64,000 nt of DNA from Deinandra increscens subsp. villosa (GCA_039602395.1 JBCNJP010000006.1:58836429-58900428); one strand, 5' to 3'; positions 34,524 through 47,957 are shown, counted from the stretch's first letter. Notes: a model not told the origin generated them from the letters alone. Translations and numbers: made by a program.

Positions 34524-34535
34524 GCTCTGATACCA
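34524..34535 (-). other. Primer binding site (tRNA-iMet) of the gypsy element
   Basis: Minus-strand TGGTATCAGAGC lies three bases inside LTR 2, confirming that LTR 1 and LTR 2 flank one element. Confidence 0.9.
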
Positions 34536-34760
34536 ATCTGTCACACCCCGATGTTTCGATTACGTGGGTGTGTGACGTCATGGGGTCATAGTCGCGGTTA
34601 CGAGGAACGACCTCTAACAGTTTCATTTTATGTTTAAAGATCAAATAGTTATTAAAGTTGCAGCGGAATTCATACACGAGGATAATATGTTACAATACTG
34701 GAAAGGATGAAATACGATAAATATTACGAGTGTTCATGATTTTATTTAATAAAAAGGAAC

Positions 34761-36361
34761 TGATAACGGTTGTCGAGACCGCTATAAATAATCCTAAACT
34801 TAAACCTATAGATAGGGTAAGTAGGGTATCAATCCAGGGGAGTTAGTGGTCACTAGTGATTTAGAATTTAACTACCTAACTAAATTAACTACCTAAACCT
34901 AGATTACTGTCATTAACCTAGATTGACCTAAACTAATCTAAACTAATTTAATCTAAGGAATTACACTAAATTGCCTCTTGGCTGTTTTTGCTGAGATTGG
35001 AAATTAACTAAAATTTAACTAACTTAACAACTAAGGAAATTGATTAAACTATCAAATGAGACAAAGCTAACCACTTTTGGATCCTGGTTGGTTACCGATC
35101 TAGGCAAAACCTAATTACTTAACTGTGACACATAGACATGCCCCCCAATTGCCTCCTTGACCTAATAACCTAAGTTCCTAATGGGCTGATTAGTCCTGCC
35201 GCAAGAAAGTGCTAGATCATTAAACAGTGGACCACTAAAACCCTAGGTTACTAGTTAGATTAAACAGTTTAGCATGCGGGTGTTCAACGCAAGTATTCCG
35301 GAACAACTAGTTAAGCAATTGATTAGGAATAGAACGATTTTATCAACCATTCACCAAAAGCAGTTAAAAGAAAATTAGTCAATAATCATAATGAAAAATA
35401 TAAGTGCTGTCACCACCAAATTGTTCATCACAAAAATTAATAACTAAAATTCAAGACTCTAAACACAATTATCAAAATAAACAAACCAAAAAGAATGAGA
35501 ATTGCTGCCTTCGATCGTCGTGCACAGCAACCAAGAGGCTGGCCTCTCCGTCCGTCCGAATGTCTTCTGCCGTCCAAAACCCCTAAGGGTTGTCGAATAA
35601 CCCTCCTTCTCACGTTCCCTTTTTTAATTCCCCCTAGCCGCCATTTGTAGTTTTACATATATGCCCTTCAATTTGTGAATTGCTTTGTATACAATCTGGA
35701 CTCCTCAAGCCCACATGTCTATCATATCGAGTTCTTTGGATCAGCCCACATGAACTCCTTTTAACCCATGGTAATTTTTTTTTTGAACGGCTAAACTATT
35801 ACAAACTCCTATTCTAACCCCATAAATCACCAAATAACTGTCAATGCCTGGGTTTGAACCCAGGACCTCCAGGTAGGCAAAGCCTTACCACCTCCCCCTT
35901 GACCACTAGAACAAGGGCTCATTGGCTAACCCATGGTAATTAATTTACAATTTCAATCTCTCATAATAAATTTGGAGTCCACGTGCCCATTCAAACTTTC
36001 TCCACCAATTGATTTAGTTGGGTCCCACTTAATCATATGCATACTTTGTAAGTCTCAGTTTCTTCATCTGCGCATTCACGAGCAATACATATTTCATTTT
36101 AAAAAAATAAATATAAACAACTATTCACAAAAATAGGTTATGAAACTTATGGATAAGACTTGATTAAATAGCAACCGTTTAGCCTCAATTCCATCCTAAC
36201 ACATTAATAATCAAAACCCGATTAAATCACTACATTCTATAACATTTTAGTTTCAAACACATGAAATACAACCATAAAGAATATGACGAGAATTAATATA
36301 TTGTAACTAATAAAAATATTGAATTAAATATATAAAAGTGTTACAAAATATACTCTCATCA
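34761..36361. mobile_element. Solo LTR nested in LTR 2, TSD GGAAC
   Basis: The 1601-bp insert starts TGATAACGG and ends CTCTCATCA. It is flanked by GGAAC (34756-34760 and 36362-36366), and the uninterrupted site is seen in LTR 1 near 29139. No internal coding region is present, so it is a solo LTR left after LTR-LTR recombination. It carries its own SINE insertion. Confidence 0.85.
35777..35926 (-). mobile_element. tRNA-derived SINE with perfect 15-bp TSD, nested in the solo LTR
   Basis: TAACCCATGGTAATT is repeated at 35762-35776 and 35927-35941. On the minus strand an A-box-like TTCTAGTGGTCAAGG and a B-box GGGTTCAAACCC are followed by a body ending in poly(A), seen as the T run on the plus strand. 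Confidence 0.88.
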
Positions 36362-38159
36362 GGAACGACCATGACACCATTCCTAAAGCAGGTCCTAATA
36401 GTTGATAGACTTCCCATTTGCATGCCGAGAGCGGTTTTCATTTACCTGATAAATACATGAGTTTGAAAGCAATGTCAACATAAAGTTGGTGAGTTCACAG
36501 GTTTAGGACTCTACAAATTGTATTTGTAAAACGTTGAAGATATACAAGATATTATAAAGGTTACTCGTTGTTGCATTGATCTACTTATTCCTTGATTTCA
36601 AACACTAACAGATTTACCCATCGATGGTAACTTCCCCTAAGAAATACCAATGGCAAAGAATAACTGTCATGTACCCTCAGACTGGTTACCGGTGAGTCAG
36701 AACTGGAGCGACCAGTTAGGGCAGGGTTGTCAACCTAAATAGATCTATTCACTAGTCATCGTTTCGTTACGGAACTAATTGAAATCAATTGATGATGGGA
36801 TTTGTAGCAATATGTTATCAGCAAATTACTATTAAGGGGTATGAAAGAACAGATAATCAATAGCGTAACAGTAATACCATAATATCAAGTAAAAAGATTT
36901 GTTTGATCATGATTTCTCCCCCAAAATATAAAACAATTTATAAAGGAAGGCCGTGAAACTCACCTCTTACAAGTGAATGATGATGAAAACTGATACAAGC
37001 TGTAGTCGACTAATATCCTAATAATAATAGAACAAGTCTCAGGTTTTGATTTGATTGGTTAACGTTCTGGTTAACCAATGAGTTGGGTCGAGTCTTGACA
37101 ATTCGTTTCCGTTTGTATGTTGGTAGTTATCCGTTTTTGAAAAGATATATTTGAGTAGAACGCTGAAGGTTTGATCAATTTATATCGTGGATAAGATTTA
37201 TAAGTAAAGTAAATGTTTAAACATATATATATATATATATATACTTAGCTATATATATTTTAATATAGATTTAAATATATATATTTTCGTGTTATTATTA
37301 TTTATTGACGAAATAAATAATATGGAGAAATATATAGTTAGTCGCCCTTTTTCATTTAATGTTGATCTTGAGTCTCGTTAGATTAAATGCACCGTGAGCG
37401 AAAAATGTTGGTAAAAGTATGCCTTTATTTGCAGACTTTCCCTAAATATTGATGTGTGGATATAAAAGGTTTTGTGTATTTAAAATGACATTTTATTGAA
37501 AGTGATAACATCGGATGTTTGATCTCTAACTCAATATTGATAAGGTGGTCGAAATAATATAGAGAACGTAAATAAAATAAAGTTCTTAGTTCATTTTTAT
37601 TTTATAAAAACAATAGTTCGTAAGACGGTTATCAAATATATATATATATATATTTTTGAGTTAGGTCCGACCTCTGGTCGTCTTTTCAATCCAAATATCA
37701 TTAAATCATTTTTCATCATTAGCCCGAGGGTAGTTAGGATATATTTCAAAACGGTTATTGTCTCAAAACTTAGTATGTCCATTGTTCCAAAATCATTTCA
37801 CCAGATTTGTCAAATAAATATTGAAGTGTTTTAATATCTATTTATTTGTTTTAATCCGAATGTAGTTGGTTATATAAGTAAATATAACCTATTTATATTT
37901 TTAACGTTTTAGATCGTTATACCAACCAAAGTGCTCAATTACAATCAAACGATCAATATATTAACTAAATAAGCTTTACGAGTCGATCCTAACCCAAAGG
38001 TGCCACCTTTGTAGTAACAAACGGTTGTGAACTAAACCGAAAGGTTATCATTTTATGTGGGTTTTTAACCCGAACGGAACCGAACTAGATATCAAGACTC
38101 GAGGGTTATCATTGGTTAATCGGTTATGTAAGCATGTAAAAAGAGGTTCACGAGTCTTA

Positions 38160-38690
38160 CAATGGTGGTAGCGGTGGTCGTGTTCGGTGGCGATCGGGGG
38201 TGGCGGTGATCGGGTGACGGCAGCGGCAGCGGGGAGACGGCAGCAGCAGCGGGGGACGACAGCAGCAGCGGGGGTCGATGATGATGACGACGATCGGAGG
38301 TGGTGAGTACGGTGGTGGTGGCGTTGGATGTCGAGAGAGAGAGAGAGAGGTGGCGGTGGCGGCTGCTTGTGGGGGTCTCGCCGAGGGAGGGTGGCGATGG
38401 TGAAGGTGATGTCGGGTGGCGGAGGTGGAGGTGGTGGCTGGGGTGTCGATGGCGGGTGGTGGTGTGGATGGCGGATGGTGGCGTGGGGAGGTGGTTGGCG
38501 GCGACGGGGAGAGGAGACGGGGAGGGGAGAGGTGCGACGAGGAGGTGGTGGTTGTTGTGGTTGTCGCCGGCGCAGAGGGGGGTTCGGGTGGCGGTGGGTC
38601 GGCCGGTGGAGGGGGAGCCGGCGGTGGTGTCGTGAAGGTGGTGATGGGGTGGTTTAATGTTGGTGATGGTGATGATTTTAAATAGCAAGT
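38160..38690. repeat. G-rich low-complexity block in LTR 2
   Basis: Homologous to 30958-31480 with small triplet-length changes. Same GGTGG/GGCGG composition. Confidence 0.85.
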
Positions 38691-39620
38691 GGGGGTGTTT
38701 GTTTAAATCTCCTGAGATATGATTCAGAGATTTGATTTTTTTATTAACTAAGGTTAATTAATCAAGGTTAAATTATTCAACTCTAGGTTAATTAGATATT
38801 TTAGTTAATTTAGGTAGTTCTAGTTTTTTTTTTTATAAAAATTAGATAAATTGTCATAATTTATATAAAAATCTAGATAAGTTGTCAAGATTCTATAAAA
38901 CCAACGTAACATGACCAGTCGAGTACTCGAGGAATAACAACCATTAATTCACAAGGTTTAGGTTTAAGCTTATTCAATAGTGTAACGGTTGAAGGATCGG
39001 TGGGGCTCGTGTCGGTCCAAATTTTGTAAACGGACGATTTAAGCCAAACCGTTGCACCGTTTTGACTGAGACGAGCTTCTAAATTATTTAAGAGATCACG
39101 ACATCGTTATATATTTATACTTTGTTGTGATTTAATTATTTAGAAGTTTAACATGTATCATCATTTACTTTATTTACTCGCGGCACTTCGTAAGGACATA
39201 AACAAATGATTCGATCCTTTTCTTTTTGGTTTTTAAGCTCGGATGTTTCATTATTTAAATCCATAATAGATTTTAAAATTTGAAATATTCGCTTAAGCGT
39301 TGTCGGGCGTTAGCGTGATTCCTCACTATGCTGGTTTGAAAAAATATAAAAGTTAGCTTTTATATTTATTTTTTCTTGTTATTGAAGTTCCATCGATCTT
39401 AGGATGGAGCTTTCTGTTTGTTATGATATTTTTCAATACAAACGTGGAAACTTTGTCAAGTGTGGACGTTTCGGCGTATAGCTTTCACAACTATTATTAC
39501 TTATTCGGGTCAAACATGTATATATATAGGTATATAATTTTAGTCAAAGAGTATGGTTTGACCTGATTTTCTGACGGGTTGTCACATTCTCCCCCAGTTG
39601 AGAGAATTTCGTCCCGAAAT

Positions 39621-41875
39621 TTAATTTTGAGTACAGGTGGACACGGCATTGTTGAAGAGATGAGGATATTTCTGACGCATCTGGTCCTCGCGTTCCCAGG
39701 TGTACTCTGGGCCTCGCCGAGAATTCCAGCGTATCTTACCAATGGGTATGCGGCTATGCTTTAGTCTTTTGATTTCACGATCTAGGACTTCTACTGGTTC
39801 CTCGATGAATTGGAGAGTCTCATCGACTTGAATTTCGTCGAGAGGAACGATGAGCGTTTCGTCGGATAGGCACTTTTTCAGATTGGTGACGTGAAAGACG
39901 TTATGAACGATACTGAGTTCGGTTGGTAGACGTAGTCTGTAAGCAACTGGGCCAATCTTCTTAATGATTTTGAAGGGACCGATGTACCGAGGGTTTAGTT
40001 TTCCCCGTTTCCCGAATCTGATGACGCCTTTCCAAGGCGATACCTTAAGCATAACTCGGTCTCCCTTTTTGAATTCCAATGGCTTCCTGCGGTTGTCAGC
40101 ATAACTCTTCTGACGATCCCTAGCGGCTTTAAGGCGATTTTGAACTTGAAACACCTTTTCGGTCGTTTCGAAAATTAGCTCCGGGCCGGTTAGCTGGCTG
40201 TCGCCAACCTCAGTCCAACAAAGGGGCGATCGACATTTCCTCCCATACAGTGCCTCGAATGGGGCAGCTTGAATGCTCGTGTGATAGCTGTTGTTATAGG
40301 AGAATTCTGCGAGTGGCAGGTGTTCATCCCAGTTAGGTCCGAAGTCTATCACACAGGCACTTAGCATGTCCTCGAGGGTCCGAATGGTCCTCTCGCTTTG
40401 ACCGTCCGTCTGAGGGTGGTAGGCAGTACTCATGTCGAGGCGAGTACCTAGAGTTTTCTGGAGGGATTTCCAAAAGTTTGCCGTGAAACGACTGTCGCGG
40501 TCAGAGATGATAGAAACAGGTACACCATGTTGCGACACTACTTCCTTCATGTAGATCTTGGCTCGTCTTTCCATGCTATCTGTCTCCTTGATTGGTAAGA
40601 AGTGAGCTGACTTTGTTAGGCGATCTACTATTACCCAAATAGCATTGCATCCAGATCTTGCTCTTGGCAATTTGGTGATGAAATCCATAGAGATCTCTTC
40701 CCACTTCCACTAGAGAATCCTTGGCTGGGTTAATAATCCAGAGGGTTTTTGGTATTCTGCCTTAACCTTTGAGCACGTCAAGCATTTTCCCACGTAGGTG
40801 GCAACTTCGGCCTTCATGTTGGGCCACCAGAACTGATCTTTCAGTCCGTGGTACATTTTATCCGCTCCTGGATGAATGGAGTATCTGGATTTGTGTGCTT
40901 CGTCGAATACTAGCTTCCGCAACCCACCAAAGTTTGGTACCCATAGTCTTTCCATGAAGTACTTAGTACCATCGGGTTTTTCTACCAGTTGTTTCTCCAT
41001 GCCACGCAGTCCTTCTTCTTTCAAGTTTTCTTCCTTGAGGGCTTCAACTTGGACATCACGAACTTGTGACGTGAGGTTGGAGCGAATGATCATGTTCAGG
41101 GCTCGTACTCGAAGCGGTTTTACTCGTTCCTTCCGACTTAAGGCATCTGCCACAACATTAGCCTTGCCTGGGTGGTAGCGGATCTCACACTCGTAGTCGT
41201 TAAGTAATTCAACCAGCGTCTTTGTCTCATATTCAATTCCTTCTGATCGAGGATGTGCTGGAGGCTTTTGTGATCCGTGAATATGGTGCACTTTGTTCCG
41301 TAAAGATAGTGTCTCCAGATTTTTAGTGCGAAGACAACGGCTCCTAGTTCCAAATCATGAGTGGTGTAGTTCTTCTCGTGAATTTTGAGCTGTCGGGAGG
41401 CGTAAGCGATGACCTTGTCTCTTTGCATTAAAACGCATCCCAGTCCTTGATGTGAGGCATCGCAGTAAACTACGAAGTCCTTGATCCCATCGGGTAGCGA
41501 TAGGATTGGTGCATCACATAGTTTCTGTTTCAGTAGCTGGAAGGCTTCTTCAGTCTTCGTACACCAGACAAACTTCTTGTCTTTCTGAGTCAACGCGGTT
41601 AGGGGTTGGGCTATTTTGGAAAAAATTTCAATGAATCTGCGGTAATAACCCGCAAGACCCAAAAATTGTCGAACTTCCGTTGGAGTCGTTGGAGCACTCC
41701 AGTCCTTGATAGCCTCTACTTTGGCTGGATCCACATGAATTCCCTTGTTGTTGATTACGTGACCTAGGAAGTGTACTTCACGTATCCAAAAGTCGCATTT
41801 GGAAAACTTGGCATACAGTTTCTCTTTCTTAAGTAATTCCAGGACAAGTCGTAGATGTTGTTCGTGTTCTTCCAT
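39621..41875 (-). pseudogene. Truncated gypsy chromovirus pol (RT end, RNase H, integrase, chromodomain)
   Basis: In minus-strand order: the RT thumb (FLGHVINNKGI, VRQFLGLAGYYRRF), RNase H (VVYCDASHQGLGC, LELGAVVFALKIWRHYLYG), an integrase zinc-binding region (HPGADKMYHGLK, CLTCSKVKAEYQ), an integrase core with Asp in MDFITK, Asp in SDRDSRF and Glu in SERTIRTLEDML, and the chromodomain (VLDREIKRLKHSRIP...TWERE). The chromodomain places it among chromoviruses, where it targets integration to heterochromatin marks. Decay: the RT palm with its catalytic Asp pair is missing because the element stops at about 41880. A frameshift occurs near 41215 in RNase H, and a stop occurs at about 40700 before the integrase core. 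Confidence 0.88.
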
Positions 41876-41944
41876 ACTACGTGAATTTAATGTTCGTTGC
41901 CCAAGGTGTAACTCTCACGGTCATAATTTGTTAGTCATGTTAAT

Positions 41945-44260
41945 TTATCGGACCCCTACACTTGAAATCCAACAGAAAGATAAGGAACAGAAGAAGTAGC
42001 AAAAGGAATGGATGAATCAGAAGAAACTGTATCAACTGACTGAGCAGTAGAATCCACAAGAAAATTGTCAATAAAAGCATAATCAAGAACATGAAAGAGT
42101 TGTGTTTGATCTGAGTTTGGAATAGAACGAAAGATATTTCCAAAAAACCCAACATCTCTTGACATAAAGAATGATTTGGATGTCAAATCAAACAGCTTAT
42201 AAGCCTTTTTGCCAACAGGATAACCAATTAACAAACAAGGAGTTGCTCTTGGTTGGAATTTATCACGGCCATATTATAAAGTTGAAGCATAACAGAGACA
42301 ACCAAAAGCTCTCAAATGACTATAGGAAGGAATACTTCCAGAAAGTAACTCAAAAGGAGACTTGCCATGTAAAAGTTTGGAAGGAAATATTTTAATAAGA
42401 TGAGTTGCAGTTAGAACACATGCACCCTAAAATGAAAGAGGAAGTTTTGATTGAAACAATAAGGCACTGGCAGTCTCATGTAAATGTTTATGTTTTCTTT
42501 CAACCACACATTGTGTTGTGGGACCCCCACACAACTAGTTTGATGAAGTATCTCTTTGCTAAGAAGATAAGCAGATTGCATAATGCCAGAACCCAATTCA
42601 AATGCATTATCTGAACGATTACATTTAATTTTGATATTATGTTGAGTTAAAAACATCTCAACAAAGCTCTGTAGGACAGTAAAGGCATTTGACTTTGTGG
42701 GTTAACAGATGTGTCCAAGTGATTCTACTGAAATCATTAACAAATGGTTAAGAAATATTTATATCCATTATGAGTTGGAACGGGATATGGACCCCATGTG
42801 TCAATATGAATAACTTAAAAAGCATGAGATATGGAAATATGACTATGAGGAAAAAGACAATTTATGTTGTCTAGCCTTGTGATAAATTTCACATGAAACA
42901 ATAGAATCAAGATTAGAGTTAAAAAGCAAATTCAACTGTTTTAACCTGTAAACAGGTAAATGGCCTAATCTATGATGCCAAGTCTCATTATTGACCGCAA
43001 TTAAATAAATACTTAGTATCAACAGTAGAAGAAACAAGAAAAATCTTCAAAGGTTGTTTGAGAAGATACGAGCCTTAAAGTATTTCACCAAGAACCAGTG
43101 GTCTCTTCATTGGAGGGGGCTAAAAATATAAGAATCATGAGTGAATAATAGTGAACTAAGGAATGTGAAGAACATGAAAAAGAGATACATTAGGATTAAG
43201 CTGTACAGTTCAAGTTTGAGTAACGGTAATAACCTGTCCATTTGGTAAACCAATTAACACAGTTTGTGCAGGATTTGAACATCAGATAAAAGATGAATAC
43301 CATTGCACATACAATCACTAGCACAATGTTAATGATCCATTTAGAATGAATTAACGAAGAATTGCATGCCATGATACCTACAAAATTAGCATGAATGATG
43401 CTCTGAACATTGAAAGAGGCTCCATCAGATTGTTGCACACTCATCTTATGCAACATGTTGAGAGGCTCAGTATACTGATTATTGGTGATAGAAGTATTAC
43501 CAATATTTTCATCACTAACCAGTTTACCATCTTGAACAACAATTCCAACAAATCTCTTACTCTTAGTGAACTTATAATATTTAGGAAATCCTACGAGCCT
43601 ATAGCACTTGCTTGCAAGGTGACCATTCTTTTTACAATAAGAACAAACCATATTCTTTTTAGAATCATACTTGGACTGATTATTAACATTCATTGCAGCA
43701 AAATTAGTAACAAAAGGAGCAGAGGAATGAATTTCTCTATGTGTCTCGTCTTGATTTAGAATAACATAAACTTCACTAATAGAGGGTAAACGTGTTGTCA
43801 TCAAGATATTACCTCTTATACCATCATAGGTAGAATTTAAGCCATTAAAAACTGCATTAAATTTTGATTTTCAATCTTCTTGACAAAAGTAGCATGAGCA
43901 TCACAAGTACATATAACAAGAGTATCTAGAGAATGTAACTCATCCTATTGCATCTTCAATTTTGTGTAATAAGCAGCAATTGAATCTGAACCTTGTGAAA
44001 TCTCATAGATACTTTTTCTGAATCTGATACAAACTAGGTCCATTAGATCCTCCAAATCTTTCATTTAAATCACTCCAAAGAAGGCTTGCAATTTCAAGAT
44101 ACATCACACTTTTGCTAATTAGACATGAGATAATGTGTTGAGAATCCAAGAAATGACCATGTCATTACATCTCTTCCAGCAAGCAACTTGAGCATCAGTT
44201 GTAGCTTGAATTACAGTTCCATCGTCACTCCATTATTTTTCCGTGTTATTCAATGAGACG
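41945..44260 (-). pseudogene. Copia gag and integrase, 5' half, decayed
   Basis: On the minus strand, gag pieces (CWKRCNDMVISWIL near 44190, then a CCHC zinc knuckle CSYCKKNGHLASKC near 43640) are followed by a GAG-pre-integrase motif (ETWHHRLGHLP near 42980), integrase core pieces (IKCNRSDNAFEL, LLSKEILHQTSCVGVPQ near 42600) and the integrase C-terminal YPVGKKAYKLFDL near 42200. Frameshifts and stops are frequent. It joins in order and orientation with the copia RT/RNase H at 27.1-28.7 kb, so the gypsy cluster splits one element. Confidence 0.83.
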
Positions 44261-44915
44261 CCAATTACAAATAATGTCAAGTTGATACATTGAATAACTA
44301 TGAGTTATGTCTTCGTGTTGTTGAATTATTTGACTCGAACAAGATCTCTATCATTATTTGAGTTGAAAATTATCAACTTAAATGTCTGTACATATTTGAA
44401 TTTGTGAAATCAAAACATCAAACATATGACCATTTTAACAATTTATCTAAATGTGTAAAATGAGTTAGCGGATAGAAAGATGTAAGTTGTAAACGTAGGA
44501 ATCAAATTGGTGAGTTATAAAAAGAATGGGTTAATGAGTAGACTGGTTGTAATTTATAGGGTTGATGAGGCGATATGTTTAACTAAACGGGAGAAGTATA
44601 AGCGACACAAAGAACCAAAGATGATTCCTAGCTAAACACCGTTCACGTAACGATTTTGTCATTCGCTTTATATATGTCTATGTCGTTACGCATTAAATTT
44701 TATCAAGATTTATTTTTCTTTCTTACGTGTGTTCTGTTAACCAAAACCCTAATTGAGTTCGGATGAGGCTGTCGACCGGCTATTGACGAAGTTAGTGGTT
44801 TCGGTAACATGATAGGCGGCCGAGGAGGCATCGATCGATCGTTGATTGCGAAGGCAAAAATGGTCGTGGGTGTGAACTGGTGATGCTCGGTTAATGGGGA
44901 GGGGTAAAGACCGAA
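44261..44915. other. Non-coding, left flank of solo LTR
   Basis: AT-rich up to about 44700, then GC-richer. A minus-strand 77-aa frame here matches nothing known. This sequence continues at 47507 after the solo LTR. Confidence 0.35.
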
Positions 44916-47501
44916 TGTGACATCCGAGAATTTCAAGGTTTACTTCCGTTAGACAAATCCGTTAGTTACGTTATAAGTGTTAACTTAGTAACTAATGCTT
45001 AACTAGGCCGAATACGTCCACGTCCTTTGGTTGATCACCGAACCCGTCCATATGTGCTATGTGTTCATTTGTTGTTGTCATTTTGTGCAATGTGATTTAA
45101 ATGCATGATTTAATATTATGAATATCATGACAATTTATGAATCGTGTTTAACTTGCTTAGAATGTGAAATTGACCAACTCTTGGTAACCAGCGAAACTAC
45201 CGGGCGAAACTATAGTGTCGCCCGGCAGTTTATGGACTCACTCGTGAACAGAGCTAGTTTCGTCGGCCAGCGAAACTGCCAGCGAAACTAGGCCCTGATA
45301 TATAACATCCTAATAAACCCTAGTTTATACCATTTGCCTCTTTTACACAAAACACACACCACCCTCCATCTGCTCTCTCGAGAAATCCGGTCAGTTGTGA
45401 ATCACCAAGAGACCACCATCATCTCATCTCATCCATTCAGACCCTAGATCGAATCGTAAGTCCCAAAAACTATTTATATGCACTTTTCTATATGTTTTCT
45501 TCATAAAGCATGCCTCAATCTTCATGAACCTGTTAGATCTTCTGATATGATGTGTATACATGTTAGATATATCATAAAGTTGCTAACTTTACGTGCAAAA
45601 CTCACCCATGTTAGAGATCTAGGTAGATCTAGGTCAAAATATGTGAAAATGGACTTTTTGGTGTTTTAAATGATTTGATGATGTAAATCCATGTTTATGA
45701 TGCTAGAGATGCTCCTGTGATGTTCCTAAATGCTTATATATGCTTAGAAATGAATTACATGTTGTATAGAGGCTGTTAGAAAGATTTTTGATAGTTTTTC
45801 GGGTTTTTCTAACGACCAGCGAAACTGTAGGTTCATGTAGCGAAACTAAGTGTATCGTCATGTAGCGAAACTGTGTATAAATCCATATAGCGAAACTGTC
45901 AGCGAAACTGTAGTGTCGCTGGCGAAACTATGTAGACCTGTTCGGGCGAAATTACCGAGCGAAATTTCCTGAACGAAAGTTCAAACCAGTTTCGGGCGAA
46001 ACTAGGCTAGCGAAACTGTGCCAACAGTTTCGAGCGAAACTAGCCTAGCGAAACTGTGTCATCGGGTACAGCCTAGCGAAAGTGCTGCCCGTGCACCTAG
46101 CGAAATTACCTAGCGAAACTGCTAGCGAAATTATGGCCTGACCTAAATCCAAACTTGTGAAATTTACTTAAATGTTGTGCCATGACTTACATGATTTTGC
46201 CATGATGATACATGCTTTGATTTCTGATGAATATGAACCCTTGTTTATGATCAACCATCGGTGTCGTGTGTCTGTATGTCGAGTCATAGTTCCAACGTGC
46301 TATGTTATGGGCCATAGTGACGTTAAGTAAAGATTAGACACGAAACTAATACTTAAGACCTAAACGTGTTCATAGGTCTTCATTAAGCATACTTGGATTA
46401 TTAGCAAGTGTAGCAGTGCAACCAAAGGTGAGTGTCACTAACCCGATTACCGTGAACCCGTTTGGGTCACACCGAACAACTAAAAGTAAAACAATGCTGA
46501 CAAACTCGAGAGTGCGAGGCACCTCCCTGATGAACGTGAAAACTCGGAGTGCTCGGCACCAACTGGATGAACTGGAAGTGTTTTATGGGGAACACTTGTG
46601 AAATTTAACAAACTATTTCTGAAACGAAAACCGTTTTAATATGGCTAGTGTAGGTTAAAGTCTAAACCACATGATATCACATGATTTCTAAGGATGCCTT
46701 GAAAACTTAAAAGTCCTCATCTAAATTGTACCATTAATTGTAAAGCGAGGGGATGTTGGGTAGATCTACTGGAGTTTGACGAACTCCGCCCCGTGGCACG
46801 GGGAGTGCACGGAGGTACAATATCAGCTTATCTGACCGTGATCCCGAGAGGACACGGGGGAGGAAAATCCGCGATGACGTAGGTCCGCAGTACTAGATGG
46901 CTCGGCCACTACAATAAATTATGGTCAGCTTTGGTACAAACTTCCTTAGTGCATGGAACAACGGATTAGCTACCCGCGATATCGGTTGAGCACTTTAACT
47001 ATACAAAACTAGTACATACCCGATAACGTAGGTTACGGACAATACTTTTACTAAACCACGATACTATGATTCCGATTAACACAAGCATTGCTTTTCACAA
47101 ATAAATTGTACATAAGGATACGTTTACACGATTATGATTTATGAGACCGGGCCACTGCGTGACAAGCCCACTGTGAACTCACCAACCGTTAGGTTGACAC
47201 TTGCGTGGTTTAAACTTTTGCAGATCGCTAAGGAGTATCCGGAGCGGGTTGGCATGGCACATGAAGACTTTTATTTTAATTGGACTAATTGGGAATTTAA
47301 TACACTGATTTGTAAAGCACGTGGTTAGTGCTAAGATACTATTGTTTTTATTCCGCTGCGTAACTTTTGAAACTGTTTGAAATGAATGTTTTGGACTTTA
47401 CTCTGATTCGTTTAGTATTTGTAACTAATGGTTGTGGTCCTGGTCTGGGCGCACCCCTTAACGGTATAAACTCCGTTAGTGGCTAATTTGGGGGTGTGAC
47501 A
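44916..47501. mobile_element. Solo LTR (2586 bp), TSD CCGAA
   Basis: Starts TGTGACATCCGAG and ends GGGGGTGTGACA. CCGAA is repeated at 44911-44915 and 47502-47506. No gag-pol sequence is present. It resembles in style the TGTGACA gypsy LTRs elsewhere in the window but is not a copy of them. Confidence 0.88.
45191..46131. repeat. Dispersed GCGAAACT motif array in the solo LTR
   Basis: About twenty (A/G)GCGAAA(C/A/G)T words, mostly TAGCGAAACTG or GGGCGAAACTA, plus at least three inverse AGTTTCG words. They lie in two clusters: 45191-45290 and, densely, 45828-46131. Spacing varies from 11 to about 30 bp, so this is not a simple tandem repeat. The 540 bp between the clusters has none. Confidence 0.9.
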
Positions 47502-47749
47502 CCGAATGTGGTTAGATGCGGCCAACAACTACACATTGGGAGGAAAGAGAGAAAATAGGGAGATGGACTCAACCACCCACTACAAGCAAGTAGCGACGAC
47601 ATATAGAGTCGGTAATGGAGTGCTGAAGATTACTGGCGGTAATTGACAAATGAATGTGACTAGCGGTGACGACGATAACTAGTGATGATCGATAGTCTAG
47701 AGGTGTCGATACGTTTGGCATTGGTAACGGGTCAATGAGTGGCGACTAA

Positions 47750-47957
47750 GGTCGTGTTTGATACTTCACCCCTGACCGATGTTACCCTGACTGAGTAAGA
47801 GATTATTGGATCTCTGACCGAGTAAGATGCAATTTAGGCTTAGGTCGACACCTCTTAATCGAGTAAGTGGGTTGTTTTGGCAAAATCAAACGCGCTGACT
47901 GGTGACCGAGTAAGTGGTAAGAGATTTTAACTAGGTAGTGGCATATCAAACAACCCC
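47750..47957. mobile_element. Tourist/Harbinger-type MITE, TSD TAA
   Basis: The left end GGTCGTGTTTGATA pairs with the inverse of the right end, GGGGTTGTTTGATA. TAA flanks both sides (47747-47749 and 47958-47960). The interior repeats GACCGAGTAAG several times. Confidence 0.7.

Larger units (their letters stand above)
34539..39586 (-). repeat. Gypsy chromovirus LTR 2, disrupted by a 1.6-kb insertion
   Basis: Same ends as LTR 1. Without the inserted solo LTR it is about 3.44 kb. It differs from LTR 1 by many scattered substitutions, the about 300-bp block at 38935-39240 and a shorter (TA)n. It serves as 5' LTR of the gag-deleted copy on its left and as 3' LTR of the truncated pol copy on its right. 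Confidence 0.92.

Noticed and set aside
44916..47501. Host gene with a repeated regulatory region
   Set aside because: TGTGACA...TGTGACA ends with a CCGAA TSD show it is a solo LTR.
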